Shown here: piece after piece, positions 16,490-25,617 of the stretch
Layout of the letters: each line of letters begins with the position of its first letter
Numbering within the stretch: position 1 is the first letter of the stretch
Assembly (NCBI GenBank): GCA_020636935.1
Contig: JACJWW010000009.1
Location: forward strand, 1-64,000
From: Nocardioidaceae bacterium
GTDB taxonomy: Bacteria; Actinomycetota; Actinomycetes; Propionibacteriales; Nocardioidaceae
Direction: 5' to 3'
Length of the DNA stretch: 64,000 bases
Notes under the pieces: generated by a model
Database searches by the model: none
What the model saw: the letters and a program-made list of their open reading frames with translations, nothing else
Told to the model about the DNA's origin: nothing
Position numbers and translations under genes: made by a program

Positions 16490-17646
16490 GATCCCTCCTG
16501 CACTCTCGGTGTCATGACAACGCGTTTGGCCCGCCCCCCGATGCGGGTCACGATCTCGTAATTGATGGTCTGGCACCACGCAGCCCATTCATCTGCCGTG
16601 GGCTCTCCGTGATCGCCTGGCCCAAACACGATCACGTCGTCGCCGATCTGCGCCCGAGGGGCCGCAGCCACGATTTGGTCCATGCACACAAGCCCAAGCA
16701 GGTCGGCGCGCTGGCCGTTGAGCCAAACCTGGGCTTGGTTTGAGGCATGCCTGGGGATACCTTCGGCGTAACCCATAGGCACCAGGGCCACGCGGGTCGG
16801 GTGCTCGGTCACGAAGGTGTGCCCATAGGAAACACCAGCCCCCTTGGGAAGATCCATCGCATTGACGACCGTGGCCTTGACCGTCATCGCTGGGGTGAGC
16901 CCCAGGTCACGACTCGACGCGATCTGCGGGTTTGGGCTCAAGCCATAAATGCTGATCCCACACCTGACCAGGTCGAAGCGCGCAGAGGGGCGCCACAATG
17001 TCGCTGCCGAGTTGGCGATGTGCTTGAACTCTGGCTCCAACCCGATCGCTTCTGCGTGGGAGATCGCCGTACGGAAGACCAATTCTTGTTGTTCATTGGC
17101 CGGATGGTCAGGCTCATCGGCACAAGCAAAGTGCGACCACAGACCCGTGACGATGATGCTTCCTTGATCCTGCAATGACTTGGCCAGCGCAAAGAACTCA
17201 GCCCACTGAGCCTCGGGGGCGCCATTGCGCGACAGGCCGGTGTTGACCTTGAGTTGCACCCGTCCGACGACACCACCAGAGCACGCATCAGCGATCTCGC
17301 GCAGTTGTGAAGTACTTGAAGCTGTGACATCGACTCCCGCAGCGATCACTGACCCAAAATCAGCACCGGGCTCAGCCAGCCAGCACAGCGCCCGTCCTGT
17401 GTCCCCCGTACGGCGCAACTCCAGCGCCTCATCGAGTGTGGCCACGCCAAGCCACTCGGCGCCCCCTGCGCGAGCGGCGCGGGCAGCCGAGCCCATGCCA
17501 TGCCCGTAGCCATCAGCCTTGACCACACTCATCATGGCCACACCTGACCCCACGGCAGAACGAAGAGTGCGGACGTTGGCAGCGATTGCCACCTCGTCCA
17601 CACAGATCGTTGCGAGGTGAGCGGACCCCACTGATTTGGCGTTCAT
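16486..17646 (-). CDS. alr: Alanine racemase
   Basis: A 386-residue fold-III PLP enzyme that makes D-alanine for peptidoglycan. The PLP lysine is in VVKADGYGHG (about residue 44), the second catalytic base Tyr in GVSYGHTFV, with MGYAEGIPRH and LVCMDQIVA in the C-terminal barrel. It is the first gene of a tightly overlapping operon with the hydrolase, GNAT-tsaE, tsaB, rimI and tsaD. GAAGGG lies a few bases before the ATG. Confidence 0.96.
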   Translation of the reverse strand: MNAKSVGSAHLATICVDEVAIAANVRTLRSAVGSGVAMMSVVKADGYGHGMGSAARAARAGGAEWLGVATLDEALELRRTGDTGRALCWLAEPGADFGSVIAAGVDVTASSTSQLREIADACSGGVVGRVQLKVNTGLSRNGAPEAQWAEFFALAKSLQDQGSIIVTGLWSHFACADEPDHPANEQQELVFRTAISHAEAIGLEPEFKHIANSAATLWRPSARFDLVRCGISIYGLSPNPQIASSRDLGLTPAMTVKATVVNAMDLPKGAGVSYGHTFVTEHPTRVALVPMGYAEGIPRHASNQAQVWLNGQRADLLGLVCMDQIVAAAPRAQIGDDVIVFGPGDHGEPTADEWAAWCQTINYEIVTRIGGRAKRVVMTPRVQEGS

Positions 17647-17693
17647 GACCCTTCAATCTTTACAAATGCGCGCGATCCGTCACACAGATCCCC

Positions 17694-18668
17694 CTAAATA
17701 ATGAGGCTTTCGGCCCTTGCGTTGCGTGCGGCCCGCAACCGAGTCGAGTGCTTGGCGACCCAGGTCCAGGCGATTCGTTGAAGGAACAGCGCGATCGCGC
17801 CGGCCAAGATCATGCCCACAATATTGATGCCTAGTTGAGCCACGCAGGACCAAACCTCATCCCACATGCCGGCAGCGATGCAGACGGCAGCAGCACCAAC
17901 GGCCGGGATGGTGGTCACCGAGATGAACACCCCCACCAGTGGTCCTGACTTGGCCGTGGTCAGCGACAAAGTGCCGGCCACGCCCGCGAAGACCGCGACC
18001 ACGAGTGACCACCCATCGGGCTTGATGATGAAGTCCGTGTGCGCGCCAGTGGCCGCCTGATCAGCAGTGAAGGCGCCGAACTGGAAAGCAATGAACCAGA
18101 TCGCCGTAGCGATCAGGACAGCTGCCCCAAAACCGACAAGCATGGAAACCACGGCCTGGGGGATCATCGCCAACCTAGGGCGAGACAGGGCGAAGCAGAT
18201 CGCTGCAATCGGCGCAAACTCCGGCCCCACCACCATGGCGCCGACAATCAAGATGGGCTGGTCAAGGATCCGGCCTGCACCTGCGATCAAGGCGGCAAGG
18301 GTCATGAAGGCCACGAACGCGATCGACAACTGCGAATCGCGACGCAGTTTCTGCTCCACCTGCACCCAGACCACGCCATCATCAGGCGACCCGGGAGCCA
18401 TGCGTTCGCTGCGCTCCGCGTCGCGAGAGAGCATCGTGTCGACAGGGTCAACTGCGATGGCGCCCTCACGCTCCAAGCCGTAATCCCGCAGCCGACCGAT
18501 GACCGGAGTGGCGTTCTCACGCGCCACATCAGCGAAGACCAAGGCGCCTTGCGGGTGCATGTAGCCATCGGGCACGACACCCATATTGGTAACAGTGGGC
18601 TCTTGGGTCAGATCGTCGACGACTGTGTCGAGCAGATCAGGCGGGACGCGCAGTCGCAGATGCAGCAC
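17694..18668 (-). CDS. DUF389 membrane protein
   Basis: A 324-residue protein with a GTG start. Residues 1-105 are a soluble alpha-beta domain, followed by about six membrane segments. The DUF389 core is recognisable in LSIAFVAFMTLAALIAGAGR, LIVGAMVVGPEFAPIAAICF and VGVFISVTTIPAVGAAAVCI. The function of this family is not established. A TAGGCT box six bases before the start suggests its own leaderless promoter, separate from alr. Confidence 0.88.
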   Translation of the reverse strand: MLHLRLRVPPDLLDTVVDDLTQEPTVTNMGVVPDGYMHPQGALVFADVARENATPVIGRLRDYGLEREGAIAVDPVDTMLSRDAERSERMAPGSPDDGVVWVQVEQKLRRDSQLSIAFVAFMTLAALIAGAGRILDQPILIVGAMVVGPEFAPIAAICFALSRPRLAMIPQAVVSMLVGFGAAVLIATAIWFIAFQFGAFTADQAATGAHTDFIIKPDGWSLVVAVFAGVAGTLSLTTAKSGPLVGVFISVTTIPAVGAAAVCIAAGMWDEVWSCVAQLGINIVGMILAGAIALFLQRIAWTWVAKHSTRLRAARNARAESLII

Positions 18669-18674
18669 ACGTCC

Positions 18675-18680
18675 AGCCTA
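18675..18680 (-). promoter_or_regulatory. -10 box of the DUF389 gene
   Basis: TAGGCT, six bases, then the GTG at 18668. Confidence 0.45.
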
Positions 18681-18703
18681 TGGCGCTCAAGGGTCGCTGA
18701 TCC

Positions 18704-19411
18704 TCAGGCGCGCCAGCCGCGCACAGCGTCGGCGCTCTGGGCGTAGTTGGCATCCCCGGGCACCACGAAGTTGAGGCAGATCTGCCCTCTAGGCACTCGT
18801 AGCTTCTTGACCGCAACGCCGAACTTGTTGGTCTTGACCCGGCCTGCAGGGCGCCAAGCAGAAGAGCAACTGGGATCCTTCTGGACCGTCACAAAGCGCT
18901 TGGCGTACGACGGCGAAACAGCGATCCGGATCCTGGCCGAGCCACGGAAACGAGCAGGGAATCGCAGGCCCACGGCACGGGTCACGGGGCCTTGGGCAAC
19001 AGTCGAAGAGGGCGAATACTTGTACAAATTGCCAAAGCTACTCTCAGTGCCGCCCGAGTACACAACCTGATAGGTGGCATTTCGCACAGCAGGCACCGAC
19101 AGCGAGAAGGTAGATCCAACAGGCGTGGAGCCGATCGTGGTCATGCCCGGCTCCCCACTCAATTGCCGCAGGACAGTCACGGTGCCGACGTCGACATAGC
19201 CCTGATCACCACCCAAGGTGCCGATGACCTGGCCCTGGATCTGCTGCGTCCCGCCCACTGGCGTTGGGGCAATGGTCTGCAGTTTTATCCAGGTCGGCAC
19301 TTGAACGGTGGCAGCAGAAGCCGAGGGTGCGATCAGAACGACCGAAGTCATCGCCAAGGTCAGGCCCAGCATCCCGATCACGGTCCTGCGAAAGATTGAA
19401 AGAGTGTTCAT
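18704..19411 (-). CDS. Secreted protein of unknown function
   Basis: A 235-residue exported protein read from the ATG at 19411, which has a run of six G residues upstream. Upstream in-frame codons do not give a signal peptide. FRRTVIGMLGLTLAMTSVVL is the Sec signal core, with cleavage likely after ASA (about residue 34). The mature part is rich in Ser, Thr, Val and Gly, suggesting beta structure of the Ig-like type, with one Cys pair possibility (CSSAW and ICLNFVV). No catalytic motif is visible. Cell-wall or extracellular location is inferred. Confidence 0.65.
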   Translation of the reverse strand: MNTLSIFRRTVIGMLGLTLAMTSVVLIAPSASAATVQVPTWIKLQTIAPTPVGGTQQIQGQVIGTLGGDQGYVDVGTVTVLRQLSGEPGMTTIGSTPVGSTFSLSVPAVRNATYQVVYSGGTESSFGNLYKYSPSSTVAQGPVTRAVGLRFPARFRGSARIRIAVSPSYAKRFVTVQKDPSCSSAWRPAGRVKTNKFGVAVKKLRVPRGQICLNFVVPGDANYAQSADAVRGWRA

Positions 19412-19493
19412 CGTCCCCCCATAAAGAGTCTCTGGCATCGTGTTCTGAGCGCAAACTACGCTAACTGGACCTTTGAGCTGAGAGCAGGGTCGG

Positions 19494-20474
19494 CTACAAC
19501 TTGCGCAGGCGTACCCATCGTACAGAGTGGTCTGCATCCTTGCGCAGCACAAGCGAGGCCCGCGACCTGGTGGGCAAGACATTCTGCACGAGATTGGGGC
19601 CGTTGATTGAGTCCCAGATCTGATTGGCCTGGGCCACTGCCTCGTCGTGGCTCAGGTCGGCATAGCGACTGAAATACGAAGCCGGATCGCGAAAAGCAGT
19701 GTCGACCAGCTTCAAGAAACGCTCGGTGTACCACCTACGGATATCGGTAGTGGCGGCATCGACGTACACCGTGAAGTCAAAGAAGTCGCTGATCGCAAGT
19801 CCGGCTCGACCATCGGCCCGGATGGCCGCCGGTTGGAGCACATTGAGCCCTTCGACGATCACGATGTCGGGCTTCTCGATCACCAAACGCTCTTGCATCA
19901 CGTCATAGGTGAGGTGTGAATAGACCGGCGCCTCCACGCGATCGCGCCCTGACTTGATGTCAATCACAAATTTCATCAAGGCCTTGCGGTCATATGACTC
20001 CGGGAAGCCCTTGCGATTGAGGATCCCGCGGCGTTCGAGCTCTGCATTTGGATGCAGGAAGCCATCAGTGGTGACCAGGGCGACCGAAGGATGCTCGGGC
20101 CAGTGAGCCAACATTTCGCGCAGGACGCGCGCGATGGTCGACTTGCCGACCGCCACCGAGCCAGCCAGCCCGATCACGAATGGGGTCCGCGGTGGCTGTG
20201 GCCGCTGCAGGAAGTCCCACTGACGGCGGTGCAGGGCACCGGCGGATTCGGCGTACATGCTGAGCAGGCGAGACAGCGGCAGATAGACCTCCTCAACCTC
20301 AGTCAGGTCGAGCTCATCCCCCAGACCACGCACCCTGACGATCTCTTCGTGGGAAAGCGGATTTTGAGTCTGGGCGCCCAAAGCAGCCCATGCATCGCGC
20401 TCCAACTCGACATAGGGTGAGCCATCTCCTCCACCCGGGCGCGAAAGATCTGCTTCGTGGGGAGCAGTGGCCAT
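19494..20474 (-). CDS. coaA: Pantothenate kinase type I
   Basis: A 326-residue kinase that phosphorylates pantothenate in the first step of coenzyme A synthesis. The P-loop is GLAGSVAVGKST (about residues 102-113). VALVTTDGFLHPNAELERRG and YSHLTYDV are the substrate site, and DIVIVEGLNVLQ is the Walker B-like strand. FVYSRYADLS-like and WDSINGPNLVQNVLPTR segments end the enzyme as in E. coli CoaA. It is divergent from glmS with 50 bases between starts. TACAGT lies six bases before the ATG. Confidence 0.96.
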   Translation of the reverse strand: MATAPHEADLSRPGGGDGSPYVELERDAWAALGAQTQNPLSHEEIVRVRGLGDELDLTEVEEVYLPLSRLLSMYAESAGALHRRQWDFLQRPQPPRTPFVIGLAGSVAVGKSTIARVLREMLAHWPEHPSVALVTTDGFLHPNAELERRGILNRKGFPESYDRKALMKFVIDIKSGRDRVEAPVYSHLTYDVMQERLVIEKPDIVIVEGLNVLQPAAIRADGRAGLAISDFFDFTVYVDAATTDIRRWYTERFLKLVDTAFRDPASYFSRYADLSHDEAVAQANQIWDSINGPNLVQNVLPTRSRASLVLRKDADHSVRWVRLRKL

Positions 20475-20480
20475 GCCCTC

Positions 20481-20486
20481 ACTGTA
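20481..20486 (-). promoter_or_regulatory. -10 box of coaA
   Basis: TACAGT, six bases, then the coaA ATG at 20474. It is back to back with the glmS box at 20512-20517. Confidence 0.4.
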
Positions 20487-20511
20487 ATGAATGCCAAGCC
20501 ACGGTGCCCAC

Positions 20512-20517
20512 TAGACT
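20512..20517 (+). promoter_or_regulatory. -10 box of glmS
   Basis: TAGACT, seven bases, then the ATG at 20525. It fits the leaderless pattern and supports the short start of GlmS. Confidence 0.45.
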
Positions 20518-20524
20518 CTGGCTC

Positions 20525-22369
20525 ATGTGTGGAATCGTCGGCTACGTCGGAGAGCAATCTGCCTCCGGCATCATCATTGAAGGTCTGCGTCGGATGGAAT
20601 ACCGAGGCTATGACTCAGCCGGCATAGCCATGATCTCCGAGGGCTCGATCGTCTCCGACAAGAAGGCCGGCAAGCTGGCCAATCTGGTCGACTCCCTCGC
20701 CGAGAACCCCCTCCCCAAGGCACAGATCGGCATCGGCCACACCCGTTGGGCCACCCATGGCCCGCCCAATGACGTCAATGCCCACCCTCACCTTGGCCAG
20801 CAGCGCCGCGTGGCCGTGGTGCACAACGGGATCATCGAAAACTTCACCACCCTCCGCGAGGAGTTGGAGAGCGATAACGCTGATCTCATCTCCGAGACCG
20901 ACACCGAGATCGCCGCGCACCTGTTGGAGCGAACTGTCGCAGAGACCGGCGACCTCACCACCGCCATGCAACAGGTGTGTCGCCGGCTGGAGGGGGCTTT
21001 CACACTCGTGGCCATCGACGCCAATGACCCTGAGCGGGTCGTTGCCGCACGCCGCAACTCGCCGCTCGTGGTCGGCCTCGGCCAGGGCGAGAACTTCCTC
21101 GGCTCCGATGTGGCCGCCTTCATCGAGCACACCCGTGATGCCCTTGAGCTCGCCCAAGACCAGGTTGTGACGATCACTCGTGACAGCGTCGAGGTCACCG
21201 ACTTCGACGGCACTCCAGCCACCGGCAAGCAGTACTACGTCGATTGGGATCTGTCTGCCGCTGAGAAGGGCGGCTACGACTGGTTCATGCGCAAGGAGAT
21301 CTTCGAGCAGCCAGAAGTGATCAGCGATGCGCTGCTGGGTCGCCACACACCAGAAGGCACCCTCCAGCTCGATGAAGTGCGGATCAGCGAGGGCGAGCTC
21401 CGCGACGTCGACCGGATCGTGGTGATCGGTTGCGGCACCGCCCACTACGCCGGATTGGTCGCCAAATATGCGATCGAGCACTGGACCCGGATCCCGTGCG
21501 AGGTCGAGCTGGCTCATGAGTTCCGCTATCGCGACCCGATCTTGACCCGCAACACCTTGGTGGTCGCGATCAGCCAGTCGGGTGAGACCGCAGACACTTT
21601 GATGGCGATCAGGTATGCCCGTCAACAGCGCGCCAAGGTACTGGCGATCTGCAATACCAACGGCTCCACGATCCCTCGTGAGTCCGACGCCGTGATCTAC
21701 ACCCATGCTGGCCCGGAGATCGCCGTGGCCTCCACCAAGGGCCTGATCACTCAGCTGATCGCCTGCTATGTGCTCGGCCTCTATCTGGCTCAGGTGCGTG
21801 GCACGCTCTACGGCGACGAGATCGCCAACACCATCTCCGCGCTGGGGCAGATGCCCGACAAGGTGCAAGCAGTGCTCGACGATGCCGAGACCGTCTATCA
21901 ACTCGCCCGTGACCACATTGATGCTTCCTCGATCCTGTTCCTGGGGCGCCATGCCGGCTATCCGGTGGCCCTCGAAGGCGCCCTGAAGCTCAAGGAACTC
22001 GCCTATATCCACGCCGAAGGATTTGCCGCCGGTGAGCTCAAGCACGGGCCGATTGCGCTGATCAAGGAAGGCTTGCCGGTCTTTTGCGTCGTACCCCCCA
22101 AGGGACGCGACCAACTGCACGACAAGATGATCTCGGCGATCCAGGAGATCCGCGCGCGTGGCGCAAAGACGATCGTGCTGGCCGAGGCAGGCGACGACAG
22201 TGTGAAGCCTTTTGCCGACGAGCTGATCGAGCTACCCGTCGTACCAACCATCCTGCAGCCGGTGGTGGCGCTGATCCCGCTGCAGCTCTTTGCCTGCGAG
22301 CTGGCCACGCTGCTTGGAAATGACGTCGATCAACCCCGCAATCTAGCCAAGTCGGTCACTGTCGAGTGA
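20525..22369 (+). CDS. glmS: Glutamine-fructose-6-phosphate aminotransferase
   Basis: A 614-residue enzyme that makes glucosamine-6-phosphate from fructose-6-phosphate and glutamine. The start must be the ATG at 20525 because the mature N-terminal Cys (MCGIVGYVG) is the glutaminase nucleophile; a longer in-frame reading from 20390 is rejected. The glutaminase half has GHTRWATHG and HNGIIENF. The isomerase half has two SIS domains, with CGTAHYAGL, SQSGETADTL and ASTKG, and it ends in LAKSVTVE. glmM, the next enzyme of the pathway, lies at 25618-26964. It overlaps acpS by GTGA. Confidence 0.98.
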   Translation: MCGIVGYVGEQSASGIIIEGLRRMEYRGYDSAGIAMISEGSIVSDKKAGKLANLVDSLAENPLPKAQIGIGHTRWATHGPPNDVNAHPHLGQQRRVAVVHNGIIENFTTLREELESDNADLISETDTEIAAHLLERTVAETGDLTTAMQQVCRRLEGAFTLVAIDANDPERVVAARRNSPLVVGLGQGENFLGSDVAAFIEHTRDALELAQDQVVTITRDSVEVTDFDGTPATGKQYYVDWDLSAAEKGGYDWFMRKEIFEQPEVISDALLGRHTPEGTLQLDEVRISEGELRDVDRIVVIGCGTAHYAGLVAKYAIEHWTRIPCEVELAHEFRYRDPILTRNTLVVAISQSGETADTLMAIRYARQQRAKVLAICNTNGSTIPRESDAVIYTHAGPEIAVASTKGLITQLIACYVLGLYLAQVRGTLYGDEIANTISALGQMPDKVQAVLDDAETVYQLARDHIDASSILFLGRHAGYPVALEGALKLKELAYIHAEGFAAGELKHGPIALIKEGLPVFCVVPPKGRDQLHDKMISAIQEIRARGAKTIVLAEAGDDSVKPFADELIELPVVPTILQPVVALIPLQLFACELATLLGNDVDQPRNLAKSVTVE

Positions 22370-22710
22370 TCATCGGGATCGGGGTCGATGTGGTTGCCCT
22401 CGACCGCTTCGCAGCCGCCATCGAGCGCACCCCGACGCTCCGTGATCGCTTGCTCACACCGGCCGAGGTCGAGTTGCCTCTCGAGTCGATGGCGGCCAGA
22501 TTCGCGGCCAAGGAGGCCCTCGCAAAAGCAATGGGGGCGCCGGGCGACTTGTCATGGCACGATGCTCAAGTGACCAGCAACGGGCAACCCCATTTCGTCC
22601 TCAGCGGCAGCGTGGCGGCTCGGGCCAGTGAGCTTGGCGTACGCCGCACCCACCTGTCGATCTCGCATGACGCCGGAGTGGCAGTGGCCATGGTGGTCTT
22701 GGAGTCCTGA
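22366..22710 (+). CDS. acpS: Holo-[acyl-carrier-protein] synthase
   Basis: A 114-residue phosphopantetheinyl transferase that activates acyl carrier protein using CoA. IIGIGVDVVALDRF contains the Mg-binding Asp, and RFAAKEALAKAMG the second acidic motif (FxxKEAxxKA). HLSISHDAGVAVA ends the domain. The GTG start overlaps the glmS stop (GTGA), and the stop shares a base with the nnr ATG (TGATG), so all three genes are coupled. Confidence 0.95.
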   Translation: MIIGIGVDVVALDRFAAAIERTPTLRDRLLTPAEVELPLESMAARFAAKEALAKAMGAPGDLSWHDAQVTSNGQPHFVLSGSVAARASELGVRRTHLSISHDAGVAVAMVVLES

Positions 22711-24092
22711 TGCGCTACGCCCACACGGTCGACCAAGTACGCCGCGCAGAAGCAGCGTTGATGGCCCAGGTGCCTGAAGGCACCCTGATGCAGCGGGCTG
22801 CGCTGGGCTTGGCGACGGCCATCAGCGACTTCCTCGGTCACACCTACGGCGCCCGCGTCTTGTTGGTGGTCGGCTCTGGTGACAACGGCGGCGATGCCCT
22901 TTGGGCCGGCGCCATGCTCGCGCGCCGAGGTGCTGCAGTGGAGGCGATCTGCCTGTCAGGCGTCCCGCACCCGACGGGCATGCCGGCCTTCCTTGCTGCA
23001 GGGGGCCAGATCGTAGCCCCGACCGAGACCAAGCGCCCTGACGTGGTGGTCGATGCAGTTGTGGGCATCGGCGGCAAACCCGGTCTGCGACCCGATGCCG
23101 AGCAGGCCTTCGAGCTCTTCCCGGAGTGTCCAGTGATCGCCGTGGATGTGCCTTCCGGCGTCGAGGTCGACACTGGTTGTCTGGATGGGGCGGCGGTCTG
23201 TGCAGACCTGACCGTCACCTTTGGCACCCACAAGGTCGCCCATCTCGTTGAGCCAGCAGCGTCTCGATGCGGCAGCGTCGAGATCGTCGACATCGGGCTT
23301 GATCTCCCGACCGCAGCAGTGGAGTCATTTCAAACCAGTGATGTCGCCGAGCTCATCGCGCTGCCGTCCGCAAGCGACCACAAATACACCCGCGGGGTCT
23401 TGGGGATCAGAGCTGGCTCCAGCACTTATCCAGGCGCGGCAGTGCTGTGCACGGCCGCAGCAGTCCAGGGCCTGATCGGCATGGTCCGCTATGTCGGCAG
23501 CGCGGTCAGCGAAGTACTAACCGCACATCCCGAGGTCGTCGTCGGCCCGGGCAGGGTCCAGGCATGGGCCGTTGGCTCCGGTGCCGCCGAAGAAGCAGGT
23601 AGTGCCCTGGCTGCGGCATTGACCGACGGCGTACCCCTGGTGATCGATGCCGACGCCCTGCAGCACGTCTCCGGGCCGCTGCCGATGCCCGTCGTACTCA
23701 CCCCACATGCTGGCGAGCTCGCCATGATGCTTGCTGTCGAGCGGGCTGAGATCGAGGCAGCGCAGCTTCATTACGCGCGGCTGGCCGCGGCCCGATTCGA
23801 ATGCGTCGTACTCCTCAAGGGGCACCACACCCTGATCGCCAGGCCTGACGGGCGAGCACGGGTCACCACCATCGGCTCGTCGTGGCTGGGCGTGGCTGGG
23901 GCTGGCGATGTGCTCACCGGAGTGATCGGGTCGCTACTGGCCGCGGGGCTCGAGCCCTTCGATGCGGCCAGCGTGGGGTCATGGCTTCATGGCGCAGCCG
24001 CCGGTCTGGCAGGTGGCGGCGGGCCGCTCACCCCAATGCAGGTGGCAGCGAAGCTCCCCGAGGTCGTGCGAGCACTCGTGGCTGAAGGCTGA
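22710..24092 (+). CDS. nnr: Bifunctional NAD(P)H-hydrate epimerase and dehydratase
   Basis: A 460-residue repair enzyme for hydrated NADH and NADPH. Residues about 1-205 are the YjeF-type epimerase, with VVGSGDNGGDALWAGAMLAR as its nucleotide loop. Residues about 215-460 are the ADP- or ATP-dependent dehydratase of the ribokinase fold, with LTPHAGELAMML, VVLLKGHHTLIA and WLGVAGAGDVLTGVIGS carrying the catalytic GAGDxLxG motif. It is third in the glmS-acpS-nnr operon. This gene order is common in actinobacteria, where alr often follows. Confidence 0.95.
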   Translation: MRYAHTVDQVRRAEAALMAQVPEGTLMQRAALGLATAISDFLGHTYGARVLLVVGSGDNGGDALWAGAMLARRGAAVEAICLSGVPHPTGMPAFLAAGGQIVAPTETKRPDVVVDAVVGIGGKPGLRPDAEQAFELFPECPVIAVDVPSGVEVDTGCLDGAAVCADLTVTFGTHKVAHLVEPAASRCGSVEIVDIGLDLPTAAVESFQTSDVAELIALPSASDHKYTRGVLGIRAGSSTYPGAAVLCTAAAVQGLIGMVRYVGSAVSEVLTAHPEVVVGPGRVQAWAVGSGAAEEAGSALAAALTDGVPLVIDADALQHVSGPLPMPVVLTPHAGELAMMLAVERAEIEAAQLHYARLAAARFECVVLLKGHHTLIARPDGRARVTTIGSSWLGVAGAGDVLTGVIGSLLAAGLEPFDAASVGSWLHGAAAGLAGGGGPLTPMQVAAKLPEVVRALVAEG

Positions 24093-24102
24093 CTGAGCCG
24101 CG

Positions 24103-24777
24103 ATGGATCCTGACCGTCGGCGCTCACTCATAATCGCGCTGTTCTATGTCGCCGCACTCGCCTATTCCACTTGGGTGATCGCCCCATGGGTCGGCTCCGA
24201 GCTCTCACCACGCACCTCCTTCGTCTCGGAGTTGTACGCTGAAGGGCAACCCTTCGCACGGCTCTTCCGGCTCAGCGATGCCTTCGCCGGAGCCACTCTG
24301 CTCGCTGCAATGTGGCTTTGGCGGGCACCGGCTACGCCAGCCTGGTGGCGAGTAGGGCGCTGGTCGATCGCTGGTTTTGGCCTGTCCACCATGTTGGATG
24401 CGATCTTCCCGATGAGTTGCACCCCGACCAATGACCCGGTGTGCGAGAAGCGAGATGCGGCCTTCGCAGTGCCGCTGAGCCACAACATCCACAACATCAC
24501 CTCAACCCTGGCCGGACTCTTCCTCCTGATCGCCTCGGTGGCGCTGGCGATGGCCCTGGCCCATCACGACCGACAGGTGCCAGAGACCTGGGTCACGTGG
24601 ACACTGGCGATCCTGCTATTGGCCACGTCTGTCTGGACGATGTGGGAGATCGTTGCCTTCGAATATTTCGCCCTGCCCGGCCCCGACGCGCTTGGCCTGG
24701 CCCAGCGCACGCAGGTGTTCTTGGCGGTCTTGTGGCTGCTCTACGTGCCCCACCATCTGAAGTCGATCGGCAAATGA
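24103..24777 (+). CDS. DUF998 family membrane protein
   Basis: A 224-residue protein with about six hydrophobic helices. The DUF998 pattern is visible: APWVGSELSPRTSFVSELYA (the P-x-x-S-F-V-S-E element), RLSDAFAGATLLAAM, and FGLSTMLDAIFPMSCTPTND with VPLSHNIHNITSTLAG. DUF998 proteins have no settled function. Conserved Cys and His residues in SCTPTNDPVCEKR and SHNIHNI could bind a metal or cofactor. It lies ten bases after nnr and eight before the hydrolase gene, so it is probably in the same operon. Confidence 0.82.
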   Translation: MDPDRRRSLIIALFYVAALAYSTWVIAPWVGSELSPRTSFVSELYAEGQPFARLFRLSDAFAGATLLAAMWLWRAPATPAWWRVGRWSIAGFGLSTMLDAIFPMSCTPTNDPVCEKRDAAFAVPLSHNIHNITSTLAGLFLLIASVALAMALAHHDRQVPETWVTWTLAILLLATSVWTMWEIVAFEYFALPGPDALGLAQRTQVFLAVLWLLYVPHHLKSIGK

Positions 24778-24784
24778 CCCGCCG

Positions 24785-25594
24785 ATGATCGCTGAGCCAC
24801 ACCTCCTCGCGGACTTCCCAGACCAGCCCCTCGTCGTGTGTTTGGGAGGCGCGGGCGGGCTTTGGTCAGAGTGGTTGCCGATCGCTCACCATCTCCACCA
24901 AAGGGCCCATGTTGTGTCTGTGCAACGGACCGAAGGCCTCACCTCGCTAGCCACTGCTGCGAATGGGGTGGCACAGATCATCGACCGCCAACCAAGCGAC
25001 TCAGCAGTGCTCGTGGCCCACTCGATGGGTGGTTTCGTGGCTGAAGCATTGGCCCGGCTCAGGCCAGAGCTCGTCAGTGGTCTGGTGTTGGTCGATGGCA
25101 GCGTGGCCACCAGGCCCACCACGCTCAGCTCCATCACAGAGCGCGCCATCCCGCGCGAGTTCCAGCGATTCAACAACACTTTGCAACGACTGGGAGCACG
25201 GCCAATCGTTGGGCCGTTGATCCACAAGATGACTGAGCCCCGCTCTGCCAGCGTCGACCATGATCGCAGACCGGCGACAGATCGACTGGCCGCCGCGGGC
25301 GCCACCTGGGATTTGTTGGCCAGCGATTTGGCCAACTACGAGCCATGGCAGGAGCAACTCCTGACCCTGCGCAAGAGTCATCCGTTGCCCCAGATCGCCG
25401 TCACGGTGATCACTGCACTGCCCTCACACAATTGGTCGAGGTCATGGGCACGTCAACAAGACGGTGTGGTGCGGGCCCTACGCCGCGAAGGCACCGCACT
25501 CCGGGTGCGGCACGTCGTACTCCGTGGTGCGCCGCACCAGGTGCAGCTGACTCATCCCTCTGAAGTGGCCGATGAGATCAGCGCCCTGCTGTGA
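24785..25594 (+). CDS. Alpha/beta hydrolase
   Basis: A 269-residue soluble alpha/beta hydrolase. The nucleophile elbow is VAHSMGGFVAEAL (Ser about residue 80), the oxyanion loop LGGAGGLWSEW replaces the more common HG motif, and the late His is in GAPHQVQLTHP. No substrate can be named. It is the last gene of the glmS-acpS-nnr-DUF998 run and converges on glmM with a 23-base gap. Confidence 0.85.
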   Translation: MIAEPHLLADFPDQPLVVCLGGAGGLWSEWLPIAHHLHQRAHVVSVQRTEGLTSLATAANGVAQIIDRQPSDSAVLVAHSMGGFVAEALARLRPELVSGLVLVDGSVATRPTTLSSITERAIPREFQRFNNTLQRLGARPIVGPLIHKMTEPRSASVDHDRRPATDRLAAAGATWDLLASDLANYEPWQEQLLTLRKSHPLPQIAVTVITALPSHNWSRSWARQQDGVVRALRREGTALRVRHVVLRGAPHQVQLTHPSEVADEISALL

Positions 25595-25617
25595 TGTGCG
25601 ATTGGTCGTCGGCGCGG

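Noticed and set aside
20390..20524. An N-terminal extension of GlmS.
   Set aside because: GlmS needs an N-terminal Cys exposed after Met removal, and the extension overlaps the divergent coaA gene.
20615..22120. A 501-codon open frame on the minus strand opposite glmS.
   Set aside because: It is antisense to a fully conserved gene in a high-GC genome, where the third-position bias keeps such frames open. Its product has no domain pattern.
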